Positions 24,798 through 34,037 of a DNA stretch of 64,000 nt are shown piece after piece. This stretch comes from Methylomonas koyamae (GTDB taxonomy: Bacteria > Pseudomonadota > Gammaproteobacteria > Methylococcales > Methylomonadaceae): NCBI RefSeq assembly GCF_001644025.1, contig NZ_LUUK01000194.1:1-64000 (forward strand), read 5' to 3'. How positions within the stretch are numbered: the stretch's first letter is position 1; every line of letters starts with the position of its first letter. The notes beneath the pieces were generated by a model. That model was not told the origin of the DNA and searched no databases. It saw nothing but the letters and a program-made list of their open reading frames with translations. A program made the position numbers and the translations under genes.

Positions 24798-26314
24798 TTG
24801 AGCAAGGTGGTGATGTATTTGAACAAAGCCACCGCCCGCACCGGCTCGCGGTTGCAGACGATTTGCACGTCCAGCGCCGCCGCCGCGCTACCGGCGAACA
24901 AGGCCGCGTCCGGCGCCAAGCCGGCGCCCAGACACAAGCCGGCCACCGACAAGAAGGCATCGCCGGCGCCGATGCGGTCCACCACTTTGGACGACAGGGC
25001 CGGAATCTTGTACTGGGTCTTGGCTTGATCCAGCAGCAACGCGCCCTTGGTGCCACGGGTGATCGCGATGTGGCTGGCCGCCAGCCTGTCGGCCAACTGT
25101 CCGGCCAGTTCCTCGATCGCCCCGCCTCTGTCGTGTACCGCCAAACGCAATTCCGGTTCGTTCATCGACAGGAAATTGGCGCGCGGATAGCGGGTGATCA
25201 AATGGTAACCGCGATTGCCGCTGTTAACTTGGGCGTTGACGGCCAGGAACTTGGCGCCGGCGCACAAGGCCGCGACCATGTCGCCGGAAATGAAACCGTT
25301 GCCGAAGTCCGGCACGATCACGACGTCGAAATCGCGCAAATGCCGTTCCAGCCAGGCCACGATCTTGCGGTTGACTTCCACCGGCAACGGGGCGTCGTTG
25401 TAAAAATACACCTCGAACAACTTGGCGATGTCGGCATCGACATAGCGGCGCTTGACGATGGTCGGCCGATCCTGGCTAAAGAAAAACACCGGATCGATGT
25501 TGGGATTCAAATTAGTGCGGATGAAGTCTTCGTGGCTTTTAGTCGCGCCCAACCCGGACAACAAGGTCACGTTGCCGGCAAACTCGGCCACGTGGTTGGC
25601 GACCGCGATCGCGCCGCCGGCGAAGCGTTCGTAGTCGTTGTATTTGACCGAAAACACGTTGCCCTTGCCGGACTGGCCCAAGGCCGAGGTGTAATGGTAT
25701 TCGTCGACGATGGCCTCGCCGACAACCAGCACGTTCAAGCCCTGCAAGCGCTTAAGCTGGTCTATCATCGCGTTGGCGGAAATCCGCTCCTTGAATTCGT
25801 CCAAGTAAGCGGAAATTTCCGGCGAGAACACCTCGAAATATTCGTTCAGCAAACGGGTGGAACTGGACGTCAGTTCGTCGGTGAAAAACACCTTGCCGCC
25901 GTGGCGCTCGACCGCGTCCTGCTCGTGCTGAATATTGCCGGTCAAATCGTCGCTGGTGCTCTTGTAGTCGCTGCCCTTGACGTACAAATCCGGCTTGACC
26001 GCATCCAGCACGTTGACGGCCGTCACGGCATGGTTGATCGCCACGCTATCCACGCAAGCCAGCGCGGCAATGTTTTCGGCGCGCAAATATTGGTTGAACA
26101 CCGGCCTACCGGGGCCTTTGTTGACGTATTCGTCGGCGGTGACGCTAACCAGCAGGGCATCAGCCTCCCGCGCGGCGGCCTGTAAATGGCGGATATGGCC
26201 GATGTGCAATAAATCGAAAGTGCCGTGACACAGCGCCACGGTTTTGCCTGCCGCCTTCAATTCGGCGGAACGCTGGGCCAGTTGCTCGATCGAGACGATT
26301 TTGGACGTGGACAT
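24794..26314 (-). CDS. Nucleotidyltransferase-sugar kinase fusion, reversed HldE order
   Basis: The 506-aa protein joins an N-terminal cytidylyltransferase-fold domain (CHGTFDLLHIGH at residues 29-40) to a C-terminal PfkB kinase domain (residues about 190-500, with the catalytic GAGDAF at 449-454). In HldE, the bifunctional ADP-heptose enzyme, the kinase comes first and the transferase second, so this is the reverse order. The two activities would phosphorylate the anomeric position and then load a nucleotide onto a sugar phosphate. A SIS isomerase and an epimerase lie immediately upstream, paralleling GmhA and HldD, but no GmhB phosphatase is seen. Both active-site motifs look intact. Confidence 0.8.
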   Translation of the reverse strand: MSTSKIVSIEQLAQRSAELKAAGKTVALCHGTFDLLHIGHIRHLQAAAREADALLVSVTADEYVNKGPGRPVFNQYLRAENIAALACVDSVAINHAVTAVNVLDAVKPDLYVKGSDYKSTSDDLTGNIQHEQDAVERHGGKVFFTDELTSSSTRLLNEYFEVFSPEISAYLDEFKERISANAMIDQLKRLQGLNVLVVGEAIVDEYHYTSALGQSGKGNVFSVKYNDYERFAGGAIAVANHVAEFAGNVTLLSGLGATKSHEDFIRTNLNPNIDPVFFFSQDRPTIVKRRYVDADIAKLFEVYFYNDAPLPVEVNRKIVAWLERHLRDFDVVIVPDFGNGFISGDMVAALCAGAKFLAVNAQVNSGNRGYHLITRYPRANFLSMNEPELRLAVHDRGGAIEELAGQLADRLAASHIAITRGTKGALLLDQAKTQYKIPALSSKVVDRIGAGDAFLSVAGLCLGAGLAPDAALFAGSAAAALDVQIVCNREPVRAVALFKYITTLLK

Positions 26315-26318
26315 AAGC

Positions 26319-26882
26319 CTACTTTTTAATCAATTGATCGGTAATGTGGTGCAGCACGAACAAATGCGCCAACTCGACCATGCCGTAATGGTTGCTGTCC
26401 AGCCAGACGTTCCAGCGCCCTAACCGGCGCAACGGATTGTCGGGCTTGAAACCGCTCAGGGTCAGCACCGCCAAGCCCTTGGCATTGGCCGCCGCCACCG
26501 CGTTGACGATGTTGGCCGACTGCCCGGAGCTGCTGATCGCGATCAGCACATCGTCCGGATAAGCGAAGGCCGAGACTTGCTTGGCGAAAGCCTGTTCGTA
26601 ACCGAAATCGTTGGTAAAACAGGTCAGCGGCGCGGCTTCGTGCAGGGTCAACGCGCACAAACCGCCGACATTACGCAGATCGGTGATGACATGGCTGGCT
26701 ATCGCCGCGCTGCCGCCGTTACCTAAAATGATGACTTTGGCCTGTTGCTGCTTGACCCGCGCGAATTCGGACAAAACGTCGGCTACAACGCCTTCGCCGT
26801 CCAAAGCAGCCCCGTCCGCCGCGTTGAAACGGCAGCCCGCCATCAGTTCGGCGAATTGTCCCGCGGCTTGTACTAATGGCAT
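26319..26882 (-). CDS. SIS-domain phosphosugar isomerase, GmhA-like
   Basis: This 187-aa single-domain SIS protein has a phosphate-binding GNGGSAAIASHV segment and the second site AISSSGQSANIVNAV, as in sedoheptulose-7-phosphate isomerase GmhA. The length fits. It would interconvert a ketose and an aldose phosphate and feed the neighbouring kinase. Four bases separate it from the fusion gene. Whether the substrate is sedoheptulose 7-phosphate or another phosphosugar cannot be told from the sequence; the kinase/nucleotidyltransferase next door favours a heptose. Confidence 0.78.
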   Translation of the reverse strand: MPLVQAAGQFAELMAGCRFNAADGAALDGEGVVADVLSEFARVKQQQAKVIILGNGGSAAIASHVITDLRNVGGLCALTLHEAAPLTCFTNDFGYEQAFAKQVSAFAYPDDVLIAISSSGQSANIVNAVAAANAKGLAVLTLSGFKPDNPLRRLGRWNVWLDSNHYGMVELAHLFVLHHITDQLIKK

Positions 26883-26891
26883 CGCGACCTC

Positions 26892-27878
26892 CTATTTATC
26901 CAGGTATTTAAACCAATCGGCGGTGGCGTCGGCGATCGACGCCGACGTCCACAGCGGCGCTTCCCGCCAATAATCGATGTGCGCCAGCATGTTGGCGACG
27001 CCTTGTTCGAAACTGACTTGCGGTTGCCAGCCCAGTTTCTCGCGAATCTTGCAAGTGTCGGCGAAGGTGCAGTCCGGCTCGCCGGGTCGTTTGGGAATAT
27101 ATTCCACCGGGCCGCCCAACAAGCCGACCAATTGATTCACGCTGTAAGTGCCGCCGCTGCCGACGTTCATCACTTCGCCGGCTAAGCCCGACTCGGCGGC
27201 GGCGATAAAGGCATTGGCCACGTCGGTGACGTAAGTAAAGTCGCGGGTTTGGGTGCCGTCGCCGACCACGGTAAACGGCTTGCCGTTGAGCTTTTGCGCC
27301 AAAAACACGCCGAACACCGCGCCGTAAGCCCCGGTGGTGCGGGCGTGCGGGCCGTAGACGTTGAACAAGCGCAGCGATAGCGCCGGCAGGCCGTACAACT
27401 GCGCCCAGTGCAGCACTAATTCTTCCCCCAAATATTTGGTCAGCGCATAGGGATATTGCGGCTTGACCGGCGCGGTTTCCGGCGTTGGGAACTGTTCGGC
27501 CAGGCCGTAGCAGGACGACGAAGCGGCGTAGACAAAACGCCCGACCCCGGCGGCGCGGGAAGCTTCCAGTACGTTGAAGGTGCCGTCGACATTGGTTTCG
27601 TAATAGGCGCGCGGCTTTTCGATGGAGGGTACGATGTCGGCCAAACCGGCCAGATGAAACACCCAATCTGCGCCGTCGAATAAGGGTGCGATGGCGGCAA
27701 ATTCCCGAATGTCTGCCTGTTGAAACGCGAAGCGGTCCTGGCCCAGCAAATCGGCGATGGTTTCCTTGCGGCCGCCGATCAGGCTATCGATGACTTGGAC
27801 CGAATGGCCCAGGCGCCACAGCTCGCGGCTGAGATGACTGCCGATAAACCCGGCGCCGCCGGTAACAATAACCTTCAT
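26892..27878 (-). CDS. NAD-dependent sugar epimerase/dehydratase
   Basis: This 328-aa extended short-chain dehydrogenase has the GGAGFIG coenzyme loop (residues 7-13), ASSSCYG, the catalytic YALTK and the RLFNVYGPHARTTGAYG substrate segment of the UDP-glucose/GDP-sugar epimerase group. It could act as a 4-epimerase, a 6-epimerase in the HldD sense, or a decarboxylase/dehydratase. The HldD-specific sequence is not obvious, so I do not name it. Context (SIS isomerase and kinase/nucleotidyltransferase downstream by 9 bases) points to a nucleotide-heptose-like sugar. Confidence 0.78.
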   Translation of the reverse strand: MKVIVTGGAGFIGSHLSRELWRLGHSVQVIDSLIGGRKETIADLLGQDRFAFQQADIREFAAIAPLFDGADWVFHLAGLADIVPSIEKPRAYYETNVDGTFNVLEASRAAGVGRFVYAASSSCYGLAEQFPTPETAPVKPQYPYALTKYLGEELVLHWAQLYGLPALSLRLFNVYGPHARTTGAYGAVFGVFLAQKLNGKPFTVVGDGTQTRDFTYVTDVANAFIAAAESGLAGEVMNVGSGGTYSVNQLVGLLGGPVEYIPKRPGEPDCTFADTCKIREKLGWQPQVSFEQGVANMLAHIDYWREAPLWTSASIADATADWFKYLDK

Positions 27879-27887
27879 GATTTGTCC

Positions 27888-28988
27888 TTAAATGAAATTG
27901 ACATGGGCGGGTTGGTTGTCGGCCAGTTTGTCCAAATATTGATTGACCGCTTCCATCCGGCAGTTCTTGCGGCACTCGTGAATGTCCAGTTCGTGGCCGA
28001 TGTAATGCCAGTTCGCCCGGCGCTTGTCGCCTTCCCAGATCGCCTGAAAACTTTGTTCGGCAATATTGCCGTAGGCAAAACGCGAGTCGGTCAAATAGGC
28101 GCTGCAGCCGTAAACCTCGCCGTCGGCCATGATGTAGGCCCAAAAATACGGCGTGGCGTGACAGGTTTGGTAACGTTGCTCGTCCGACTGGCTGTAATTT
28201 TTCATGGTTTGTTCGCGAAACACCACGTTGAAGCCGTCGCCGTTAAAGGCCGCCAGTTCTTCGGCCATGCCCAGCAAATCGTCGTAGCGCAGATTTTCGT
28301 AGAGCCGAGTCTCGCTGAACAGGTGTTGGGAATAGGGTTTGACCACCAGATAATCCAGGCCGATGTCCTTGCAAATCCCGGCCAAAATGGCGATTTCGCC
28401 GCGGTTTTCGGGTAACAGCAAAATCTGCGCGCCTAGCGTGCAAGTCAGGCCATAGGCGCGTTTATGCGCGACGGCGGCTCGCAAATTGTTCAGCACCAAG
28501 TCGAAATCGGCCGCCTTGGTACGGTGTATCGCCGCGTAGTTCTCGGCGCTACCGGCGTTCAAGGAGACTTTAATCCACGAAGTCAGCGGCAACGATTGCT
28601 CGATAAATTTAGTGTTCATCAGGGTGCCGTTGGTGGTGAACGACACGTCGATACCGGCATCCACGGTGGCTTTGACGATTTCGTTGATCTCCTTGTGCAG
28701 CATAGGCTCGCCTTCGCCGGCGTACATAATGCTTTTGACGCCCAACCGGCCCATCTCGGCCAAACGATCCGCCAGAATGTTGACGTCCAATCGCTTGGCC
28801 TGATAGCCGATGTAATCGACCGCGCAAAAAGTGCAACGATGGTTGCAGGCACCGACCGGCGAGATTTCCATGTAGATCGGGTAGACCGATTTGGCGAGTT
28901 CCCAGTCCTGCCTGCCGTCCAGCCATTGAGCGACGCGCTTGGGGTGGTACACCAATTTATGACTGTCGATGCCGTATTTGTCCGTCAT
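27888..28988 (-). CDS. Radical SAM/SPASM protein (first gene of glycan operon)
   Basis: This 366-aa enzyme has a radical SAM cluster CNHRCTFC (Cys 48, 52, 55), GEGEPMLHKEINE and a C-terminal SPASM-type cysteine set (YQTCHATPY, VYGCSAYL, HECRKNC). Its tail QPAHVNFI matches PPEHINFI of the radical SAM protein at 21356. It is the promoter-proximal gene, with the ATG about 45 bases downstream of a sigma-54 promoter. Radical SAM/SPASM enzymes usually modify peptides, but some act on sugars, and the neighbours here are all sugar enzymes. The reaction is unknown. Confidence 0.8.
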   Translation of the reverse strand: MTDKYGIDSHKLVYHPKRVAQWLDGRQDWELAKSVYPIYMEISPVGACNHRCTFCAVDYIGYQAKRLDVNILADRLAEMGRLGVKSIMYAGEGEPMLHKEINEIVKATVDAGIDVSFTTNGTLMNTKFIEQSLPLTSWIKVSLNAGSAENYAAIHRTKAADFDLVLNNLRAAVAHKRAYGLTCTLGAQILLLPENRGEIAILAGICKDIGLDYLVVKPYSQHLFSETRLYENLRYDDLLGMAEELAAFNGDGFNVVFREQTMKNYSQSDEQRYQTCHATPYFWAYIMADGEVYGCSAYLTDSRFAYGNIAEQSFQAIWEGDKRRANWHYIGHELDIHECRKNCRMEAVNQYLDKLADNQPAHVNFI

Positions 28989-29031
28989 ATTTTTGTCGCT
29001 TGCCGGTGAAAAACGCTATTGTCCCAGTAAA

Positions 29032-29047
29032 AGCGATAATTGTGCCA
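29032..29047 (-). promoter_or_regulatory. Sigma-54 promoter for the glycan operon
   Basis: Read on the minus strand this is TGGCACAATTATCGCT. The -24 element TGGCAC is perfect, GG and GC are ten bases apart as required, and the -12 element TCGCT has one mismatch to TTGCT. Transcription would start near 29021, about 33 bases before the radical SAM start codon. It needs an AAA+ activator, which is not in the window. Confidence 0.65.
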
Positions 29048-29191
29048 ACGGGATACCTATTAAGTGTAGCGTCCGGCCGGACGAATGCGGAAATGTCCGC
29101 GCGCACCGTCAACATCCAATGCAGGCTTACCGGAACCGCTTGCCGCAGCGCGCACCTAGCCAGCCAGCCGAGTTTCTATCAAAAATTTTGA

Positions 29192-29221
29192 TTGACATCA
29201 CAAAATTTCGCTCGATAGAAT
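29192..29221 (+). promoter_or_regulatory. Sigma-70-like promoter with overlapping inverted repeat
   Basis: TTGACA (29192-29197) and TAGAAT (29216-29221) are separated by 18 bases. The perfect inverted repeat AAATTTTG (29183-29190) / CAAAATTT (29201-29208) overlaps the -35 and spacer, as an operator might. It would drive the PEP-CTERM gene, whose ATG is at 29341, leaving a leader of roughly 110 bases. Confidence 0.55.
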
Positions 29222-29340
29222 GGAACCGTCGCAATAATTGTCACACGATTGTCATAAATACAAGGCGAAGAGCTGGAAAACAATCGGGAGCAAACACTTG
29301 CGCGACACCAGTCCATCACAATTGCAGCAAGGAGAGTGGA

Positions 29341-30537
29341 ATGAAAGCACTGATAGTCGGCGGAATTCTGTCCCTGACGTTAGCGGTACCCGGTTCGGCA
29401 AACGCCGTTTCGTTGTTGACGCTGGCGGACGGCACATTCGGCGAGATAGCCCTGACCCCTAACGATGACGAATCGAGTTCGATGTTGAATCTGCCGTTTG
29501 CCGTTAATTTTTACGGAAACGTGTTCAACAACTTTTACGTGAACAACAACGGCAATATCACGTTTCAGTCGCCGCTATCCGAATTCACGCCCAGCAGTTT
29601 CCCGATCTCCGAACAACCGATGATCGCGCCCTATTGGGCCGATGTCGATACGCGTTGCGACGGTTGCGGCAACGTTTACGTCGGCGCGCCGAACAGCAAT
29701 ACGACCATCGTCACCTGGAACAACGTCGGTTACTACAGCGAACACGCCGACAAAACCAATAACTTCCAACTGGTGTTGCGCAACCAGCAAAACGGCGACT
29801 TCGACGTCGAATTTCGCTACGACCGGCTGGAATGGACCACCGGCGACGCCAGCAACGGCAACAACGGCCTAGGCGGCACCCCCGCGCAAGCCGGTTTCGA
29901 CGCCGGCGACAACGTCAATTACTTCACGCTGCCGGGTTCGTTCACCAGCGATATTCTCGATATTGCCAATAACACCAATGTCGTCAACGGCGATCCCGGC
30001 TTCTGGTCGTTCAGCATCCGCAACGGTTTGACGCCCGGCGCAACGCCGTCCAACCCGTTGTTGCCGGTTGTCGTAGACGGCTCTTTTGTCTTCGATTTCA
30101 ATGTTCAGCCGGAACAACCCATCTTTATCGACCCTGAGGTAGCGGTCGGTTACGACTACGAAGTCACATCCGGTCCCAACATTGCTTCCGTTCTGTTGCC
30201 CACCAATCTCGGGGACGGAATTTACGATCTGTACCTTTGGGAGAATACGGAGTACGTGTTCGCGGCGGCATTGACCGCAGGCATTGAGTACTTCTTCGAA
30301 CCCGGCGGCGTCAGCCGCTTCCGAATTCTGGGCATCGAAGTCAGCGCGGGCCTGGATCCCAACAATCCGCAAGCCTTCGTAACCGGTCTGACCTTCGTCG
30401 GTGCCGGCGCGGTCAGCCTGACTCAAACACCGCTGGTCAGCCAAGTGCCGTTGCCCGCTTCCGGACTGCTGATGTTCTCCGGATTGCTGGCTGTCGGTTC
30501 CATGAAACGCTCGCGATCCGCACGTTCGGCCGGCTAA
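29341..30537 (+). CDS. Secreted nidogen-like PEP-CTERM protein
   Basis: This 398-aa exported protein has a signal peptide (MKALIVGGILSLTLAVPG, cleavage likely after AnA at about residue 23). It has a nidogen-like NIDO domain (NNNGNITFQSPLSEFTPSS, PYWADVDTR) and a C-terminal PEP-CTERM sorting segment (VPLPASGLLMFSGLLAVG then a basic tail RSRSAR). PEP-CTERM proteins are processed by exosortase and are linked to exopolysaccharide. The start is set by GGAGAG about eight bases before the ATG; a longer open frame upstream lacks these features. The gene is divergent from the glycan operon, so the two may share regulation. Confidence 0.85.
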   Translation: MKALIVGGILSLTLAVPGSANAVSLLTLADGTFGEIALTPNDDESSSMLNLPFAVNFYGNVFNNFYVNNNGNITFQSPLSEFTPSSFPISEQPMIAPYWADVDTRCDGCGNVYVGAPNSNTTIVTWNNVGYYSEHADKTNNFQLVLRNQQNGDFDVEFRYDRLEWTTGDASNGNNGLGGTPAQAGFDAGDNVNYFTLPGSFTSDILDIANNTNVVNGDPGFWSFSIRNGLTPGATPSNPLLPVVVDGSFVFDFNVQPEQPIFIDPEVAVGYDYEVTSGPNIASVLLPTNLGDGIYDLYLWENTEYVFAAALTAGIEYFFEPGGVSRFRILGIEVSAGLDPNNPQAFVTGLTFVGAGAVSLTQTPLVSQVPLPASGLLMFSGLLAVGSMKRSRSARSAG

Positions 30538-30560
30538 CGGGTTAGTCGCTACTCCAAAGA

Positions 30561-30587
30561 GGGGCGGCCGTCGCAAGGGACCGCCCC
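30561..30587 (+). terminator. GC-rich hairpin after the PEP-CTERM gene
   Basis: GGGGCGG (30561-30567) pairs with CCGCCCC (30581-30587) across a 13-base loop. No run of T follows, so it may be a rho-dependent or mRNA-end structure and not a classical terminator. Two smaller hairpins follow: GGAGT/ACTCC (30600-30613) and GGCGCG/CGCGCC (30639-30655). Confidence 0.4.
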
Positions 30588-30885
30588 CACCCTAATGACG
30601 GAGTGAAGACTCCTCCCATCCCACTCGAGTTCGAAACGGCGCGTTGACCGCGCCAATGATTTTCGCCCACCTTTACCAAGCTTTACACCCAGCTACGGCT
30701 CGACCGTCTTGCCAAGCGTCCGCGCAACACCTAAACTGAACACCGGCTCACTAGCGAGCCGCGATCCCGCCGCCGAATTGTTCAGGCTCGGGAAGATTTA
30801 CCCACCTACCGCTGTCGAAGCCATCGCCACTACTGCCGGTCGGAATGTTTACTAGTACCAACCGTAATCAACCGATACCGTTGCC
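30588..30885. other. Intergenic region upstream of macA
   Basis: The stretch holds several short hairpins, including GGCTC...GAGCC near 30745, but no gene. No strong sigma-70 or sigma-54 promoter for the exporter operon was identified by eye. Confidence 0.4.
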
Positions 30886-32103
30886 ATGCCGCCAAACCCG
30901 GAGAATAACCGTAGCCGTCAACGTCGGCCCGCGATCATTTTGCTGTTGCTGTTGACTACCGCGATCGCGGCTTATCGCTGGCTGACGCCCACTAATAAGT
31001 CCACGGATGCCGACCGCCCCGCGTTAGCGACCGTCACGCTCGGGGACATTGAGGAAACCGTCACCGCTCAAGGCAAACTCGAGCCCAAGGAATACGTGGA
31101 TGTCGGCGCCCAAGTCACCGGTCAGTTACAAAAAATCCAAGTCAAAATCGGTGACAATGTCGAGGCCGGCCAACTACTGGCGCAGATCGATCCGCGAATT
31201 TATGCGGCTCGGGTCGCCGCCGACGAAGCCAATATCAAGAACCTGCAAGCGCAATTGCGCGGTCAACAAGCGCAAGCACTGTTCGCCCGTCAGCAATACG
31301 AACGCAACCGGGAATTGCTGGTCAGCCACGGCGTCAGCGTCCAGGATTTTCAAAACAGCGAATTCACGTTGAAAAACGCCGACGCCACCGTCGCGGCGCT
31401 GGAAGCGCAAATCGAGCAATTGCAATCGACGCTGAACGGCGATAAAACCAATTTGGGCTACACCAAAATCTACGCGTCGATGGCCGGCACGATGGTCGAT
31501 CAAAAGGCCCGCGAGGGCCAAACGTTAAACGCCAATCAAACCACGCCGATGATCCTGCAGTTGGCGAAACTGGACACGATGACGGTACGCGCCCAAGTCG
31601 CCGAAGCCGATGTGATGCGGCTCCACCCGGCCATGGCGGTATATTTCACGACGATGGGCTCGGGCGAGCGGCGTTGGCAAGCCACGGTCAGGCAAATACT
31701 GCCGACGCCGGAAGTCATCAACAACGTCGTACTGTATAACGTGTTGGTCGACGTCGACAACCGCGACCGGCAATTGATGACCGGCATGAGCGCCCAGATG
31801 TTTTTCGTGCTGGGCAAGGCCGAGCAAGTCCCGCTAATACCGATCAACGCGCTCGGCGCCCGCGACCGCCGCAACGACAGCGACTTGGGAGACGCCTATC
31901 GCGTCAAGGTCGCCGGCCCGGACGGCGGCGAGAAAGTCGTCCAAATCGGCTTGCGCAATCGCCGTTTCGCCGAAGTTCGGGCCGGACTGGCGGTCGGCGA
32001 CCGGGTCGAACCGCCCGCCGGCGGCGAAGACAAGATCAAAAACCGCCGTAAGGACCCCGGACCGCTCGGTCCGAACGCGGCGCCCGGAGTACCGCGCCTA
32101 TGA
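30886..32103 (+). CDS. macA: MacA-like periplasmic adaptor
   Basis: This membrane-fusion adaptor links an ABC exporter to an outer-membrane channel. The 405-aa protein has an N-terminal membrane anchor (PAIILLLLLTTAIAAY), a biotinyl-lipoyl-like half (VTAQGKLEPKEYVDVGAQVTG), a long alpha-hairpin rich in Gln and Ala (residues about 110-200), a second lipoyl half (YTKIYASMAGTMVDQKAREG) and beta-barrel segments. Its stop overlaps macB by four bases. No clear ribosome binding site precedes the ATG at 30886, so the start may be off by some codons. Cargo is unknown; MacAB relatives move macrolides, peptides, heme precursors or lipoprotein-like compounds. Confidence 0.87.
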   Translation: MPPNPENNRSRQRRPAIILLLLLTTAIAAYRWLTPTNKSTDADRPALATVTLGDIEETVTAQGKLEPKEYVDVGAQVTGQLQKIQVKIGDNVEAGQLLAQIDPRIYAARVAADEANIKNLQAQLRGQQAQALFARQQYERNRELLVSHGVSVQDFQNSEFTLKNADATVAALEAQIEQLQSTLNGDKTNLGYTKIYASMAGTMVDQKAREGQTLNANQTTPMILQLAKLDTMTVRAQVAEADVMRLHPAMAVYFTTMGSGERRWQATVRQILPTPEVINNVVLYNVLVDVDNRDRQLMTGMSAQMFFVLGKAEQVPLIPINALGARDRRNDSDLGDAYRVKVAGPDGGEKVVQIGLRNRRFAEVRAGLAVGDRVEPPAGGEDKIKNRRKDPGPLGPNAAPGVPRL

Positions 32104-34037
32104 ATCAAACGCCATTGCTGCAACTGACCGACATTCAGCGCGTCTATCCGAACGGCGACGCCACGGTTCGAGCGTTGGACGGCGTCTCGCTGACGATTTG
32201 GCCCGGCGAATTCGTCGCGATCGTCGGCCAGTCCGGGTCGGGCAAGTCGACGCTGATGAACTTGATCGGCTGCCTGGACCGCGCCGACGCCGGCGCTTAC
32301 CGGGTGCTCGGTCGCGACGTGGCCGACCTGGACCCCGACCAACTGGCCGCGCTACGGCGGGATAGCTTCGGTTTCGTATTCCAACGCTACAATTTGCTGA
32401 ATACCGCCACCGCCACCGAAAACGTCGAAATACCAGCCCTCTACGCCGGCCTACCGAAGCTCGAACGCCGACGACGCGCCTTGCAGCTGTTAAGCAAACT
32501 GGGTCTGGCCGAGCGTGGCGAGCACCGACCGATGCAACTTTCCGGCGGCCAGCAGCAACGGGTCGCAATCGCCCGTGCCTTGATAAACGACCCGCCGGTG
32601 ATTCTGGCCGACGAACCGACCGGCGCGCTGGACAGTCACAGCGGCATGGAGGTGATGAGTCTGCTCGGCAATCTGCACGCCGAAGGCCGCACGGTATTGT
32701 TGATCACGCACGACGAAAAAATCGCGGCCCATGCGCAACGCGTGATTCATATCGCCGACGGCAAGATCGTCGGCGACGGGGAAGCTAATATCGGCGGTTC
32801 GGCCCTGCCGCCGCCGGCGCACCCCGGCATCGGCGGCGCCGGGCTGGCGGCGGAACTGGGCGAAGCAGCCAAGACCGCGCTACGCTCGCTACGCGTCAAC
32901 CTGTTTCGCACCGCGCTAACCTTGCTGGGCATCGTCATCGGCGTCGCCGCCGTCGTGACCATGCTAGCGGTCGGCCAAGGCAGCCAGGAAAAAGTGCTGG
33001 AGCAAATGCGGGCGATGGGCACCGACATCCTATCGATCCGCCCCGGCCTGCCGGGCTTTCGCGGTGGCGGCGACGTGGCCACCTTGACACTCGCCGATAC
33101 CGACGCGATCGCGGAACTGGCCAACGTCGCATCGGCCGCGCCGGAACGCAACGGCCGGATGACCGTGCGTTACGGTAGCGTCGATTACGCGACCAGCGTG
33201 CAAGGCGTCGCGTCCAGCATGCCGTGGGTACGCGACTGGCCGGTCGCGCTTGGCGATTTTTTCGACGACCGCGACCAGCGGCGCTACGCGCCGGTGGTGG
33301 TATTGGGCGAAACGGTACGCAAACTGTTGTTCGCCGAAGGCGAAGACCCGCTGGGCCGTTTCGTGATGATAGGCAATATTCCGTTCGAAGTGATCGGGGT
33401 AATGGCAACCAAGGGTGCCGACGCCCAAGGCAGCGACCGCGACGACGCGGTGTTCGTACCGATTACGACCGGCCTGACCCGTTTGTTCGGCCAGAAGTAT
33501 CTGGGGGGTGTCACGGTGCGGGTCGAGGACGTCGTTAAGATCGACGCCACCCAACAAGCGATCACCGATTTGCTGATCGCCCGTCACCAGACCGAGGATT
33601 TCCGGATACGCAACATGGCCTCGATTATCGAATCGGCCACCGAAACCCAGAATACCTTTACCTTGATGCTAGGCATTGTCGCCGCTATTTCCTTGCTGGT
33701 CGGCGGCATAGGCGTCATGAACATCATGTTGGTCAGCGTCACCGAACGCACCCGCGAAATCGGTATCCGTATTGCCACCGGCGCCCGGCGCCGCGATATT
33801 TTGTTGCAATTCAACACCGAAGCCGCGGTGGTCTGTACCTTGGGCGGATTAATGGGCGTGTTGCTGGGATTTGCCGCCGGTTACGTTTTGAAGTACTTCG
33901 AGATGGCGGTGCTGTTTTCGCCGCTACCGGCGATCCTCGCTTTTTCCTGCGCCTTCGGTACCGGCGTGTTATTCGGCTACCTACCGGCCCGCAAGGCCGC
34001 CTTTCTGGATCCGGTCGTGGCCTTGGCGGCGGAATGA
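32100..34037 (+). CDS. macB: MacB-like ABC transporter (ATPase plus permease)
   Basis: This 645-aa fused exporter has an N-terminal ATPase with Walker [10 protein letters not shown], signature [15 protein letters not shown] and Walker [13 protein letters not shown]. The MacB permease domain follows: one membrane helix near residue 280 ([20 protein letters not shown]), a large periplasmic domain and three C-terminal helices. The permease ends in the FtsX-like block [20 protein letters not shown]. It is a mechanotransmission-type exporter working with the MacA-like adaptor and the downstream outer-membrane lipoprotein. Start overlaps the macA stop by four bases and its own stop overlaps the next gene, so the three form one unit. 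Confidence 0.93.
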   Translation: MNQTPLLQLTDIQRVYPNGDATVRALDGVSLTIWPGEFVAIVGQSGSGKSTLMNLIGCLDRADAGAYRVLGRDVADLDPDQLAALRRDSFGFVFQRYNLLNTATATENVEIPALYAGLPKLERRRRALQLLSKLGLAERGEHRPMQLSGGQQQRVAIARALINDPPVILADEPTGALDSHSGMEVMSLLGNLHAEGRTVLLITHDEKIAAHAQRVIHIADGKIVGDGEANIGGSALPPPAHPGIGGAGLAAELGEAAKTALRSLRVNLFRTALTLLGIVIGVAAVVTMLAVGQGSQEKVLEQMRAMGTDILSIRPGLPGFRGGGDVATLTLADTDAIAELANVASAAPERNGRMTVRYGSVDYATSVQGVASSMPWVRDWPVALGDFFDDRDQRRYAPVVVLGETVRKLLFAEGEDPLGRFVMIGNIPFEVIGVMATKGADAQGSDRDDAVFVPITTGLTRLFGQKYLGGVTVRVEDVVKIDATQQAITDLLIARHQTEDFRIRNMASIIESATETQNTFTLMLGIVAAISLLVGGIGVMNIMLVSVTERTREIGIRIATGARRRDILLQFNTEAAVVCTLGGLMGVLLGFAAGYVLKYFEMAVLFSPLPAILAFSCAFGTGVLFGYLPARKAAFLDPVVALAAE

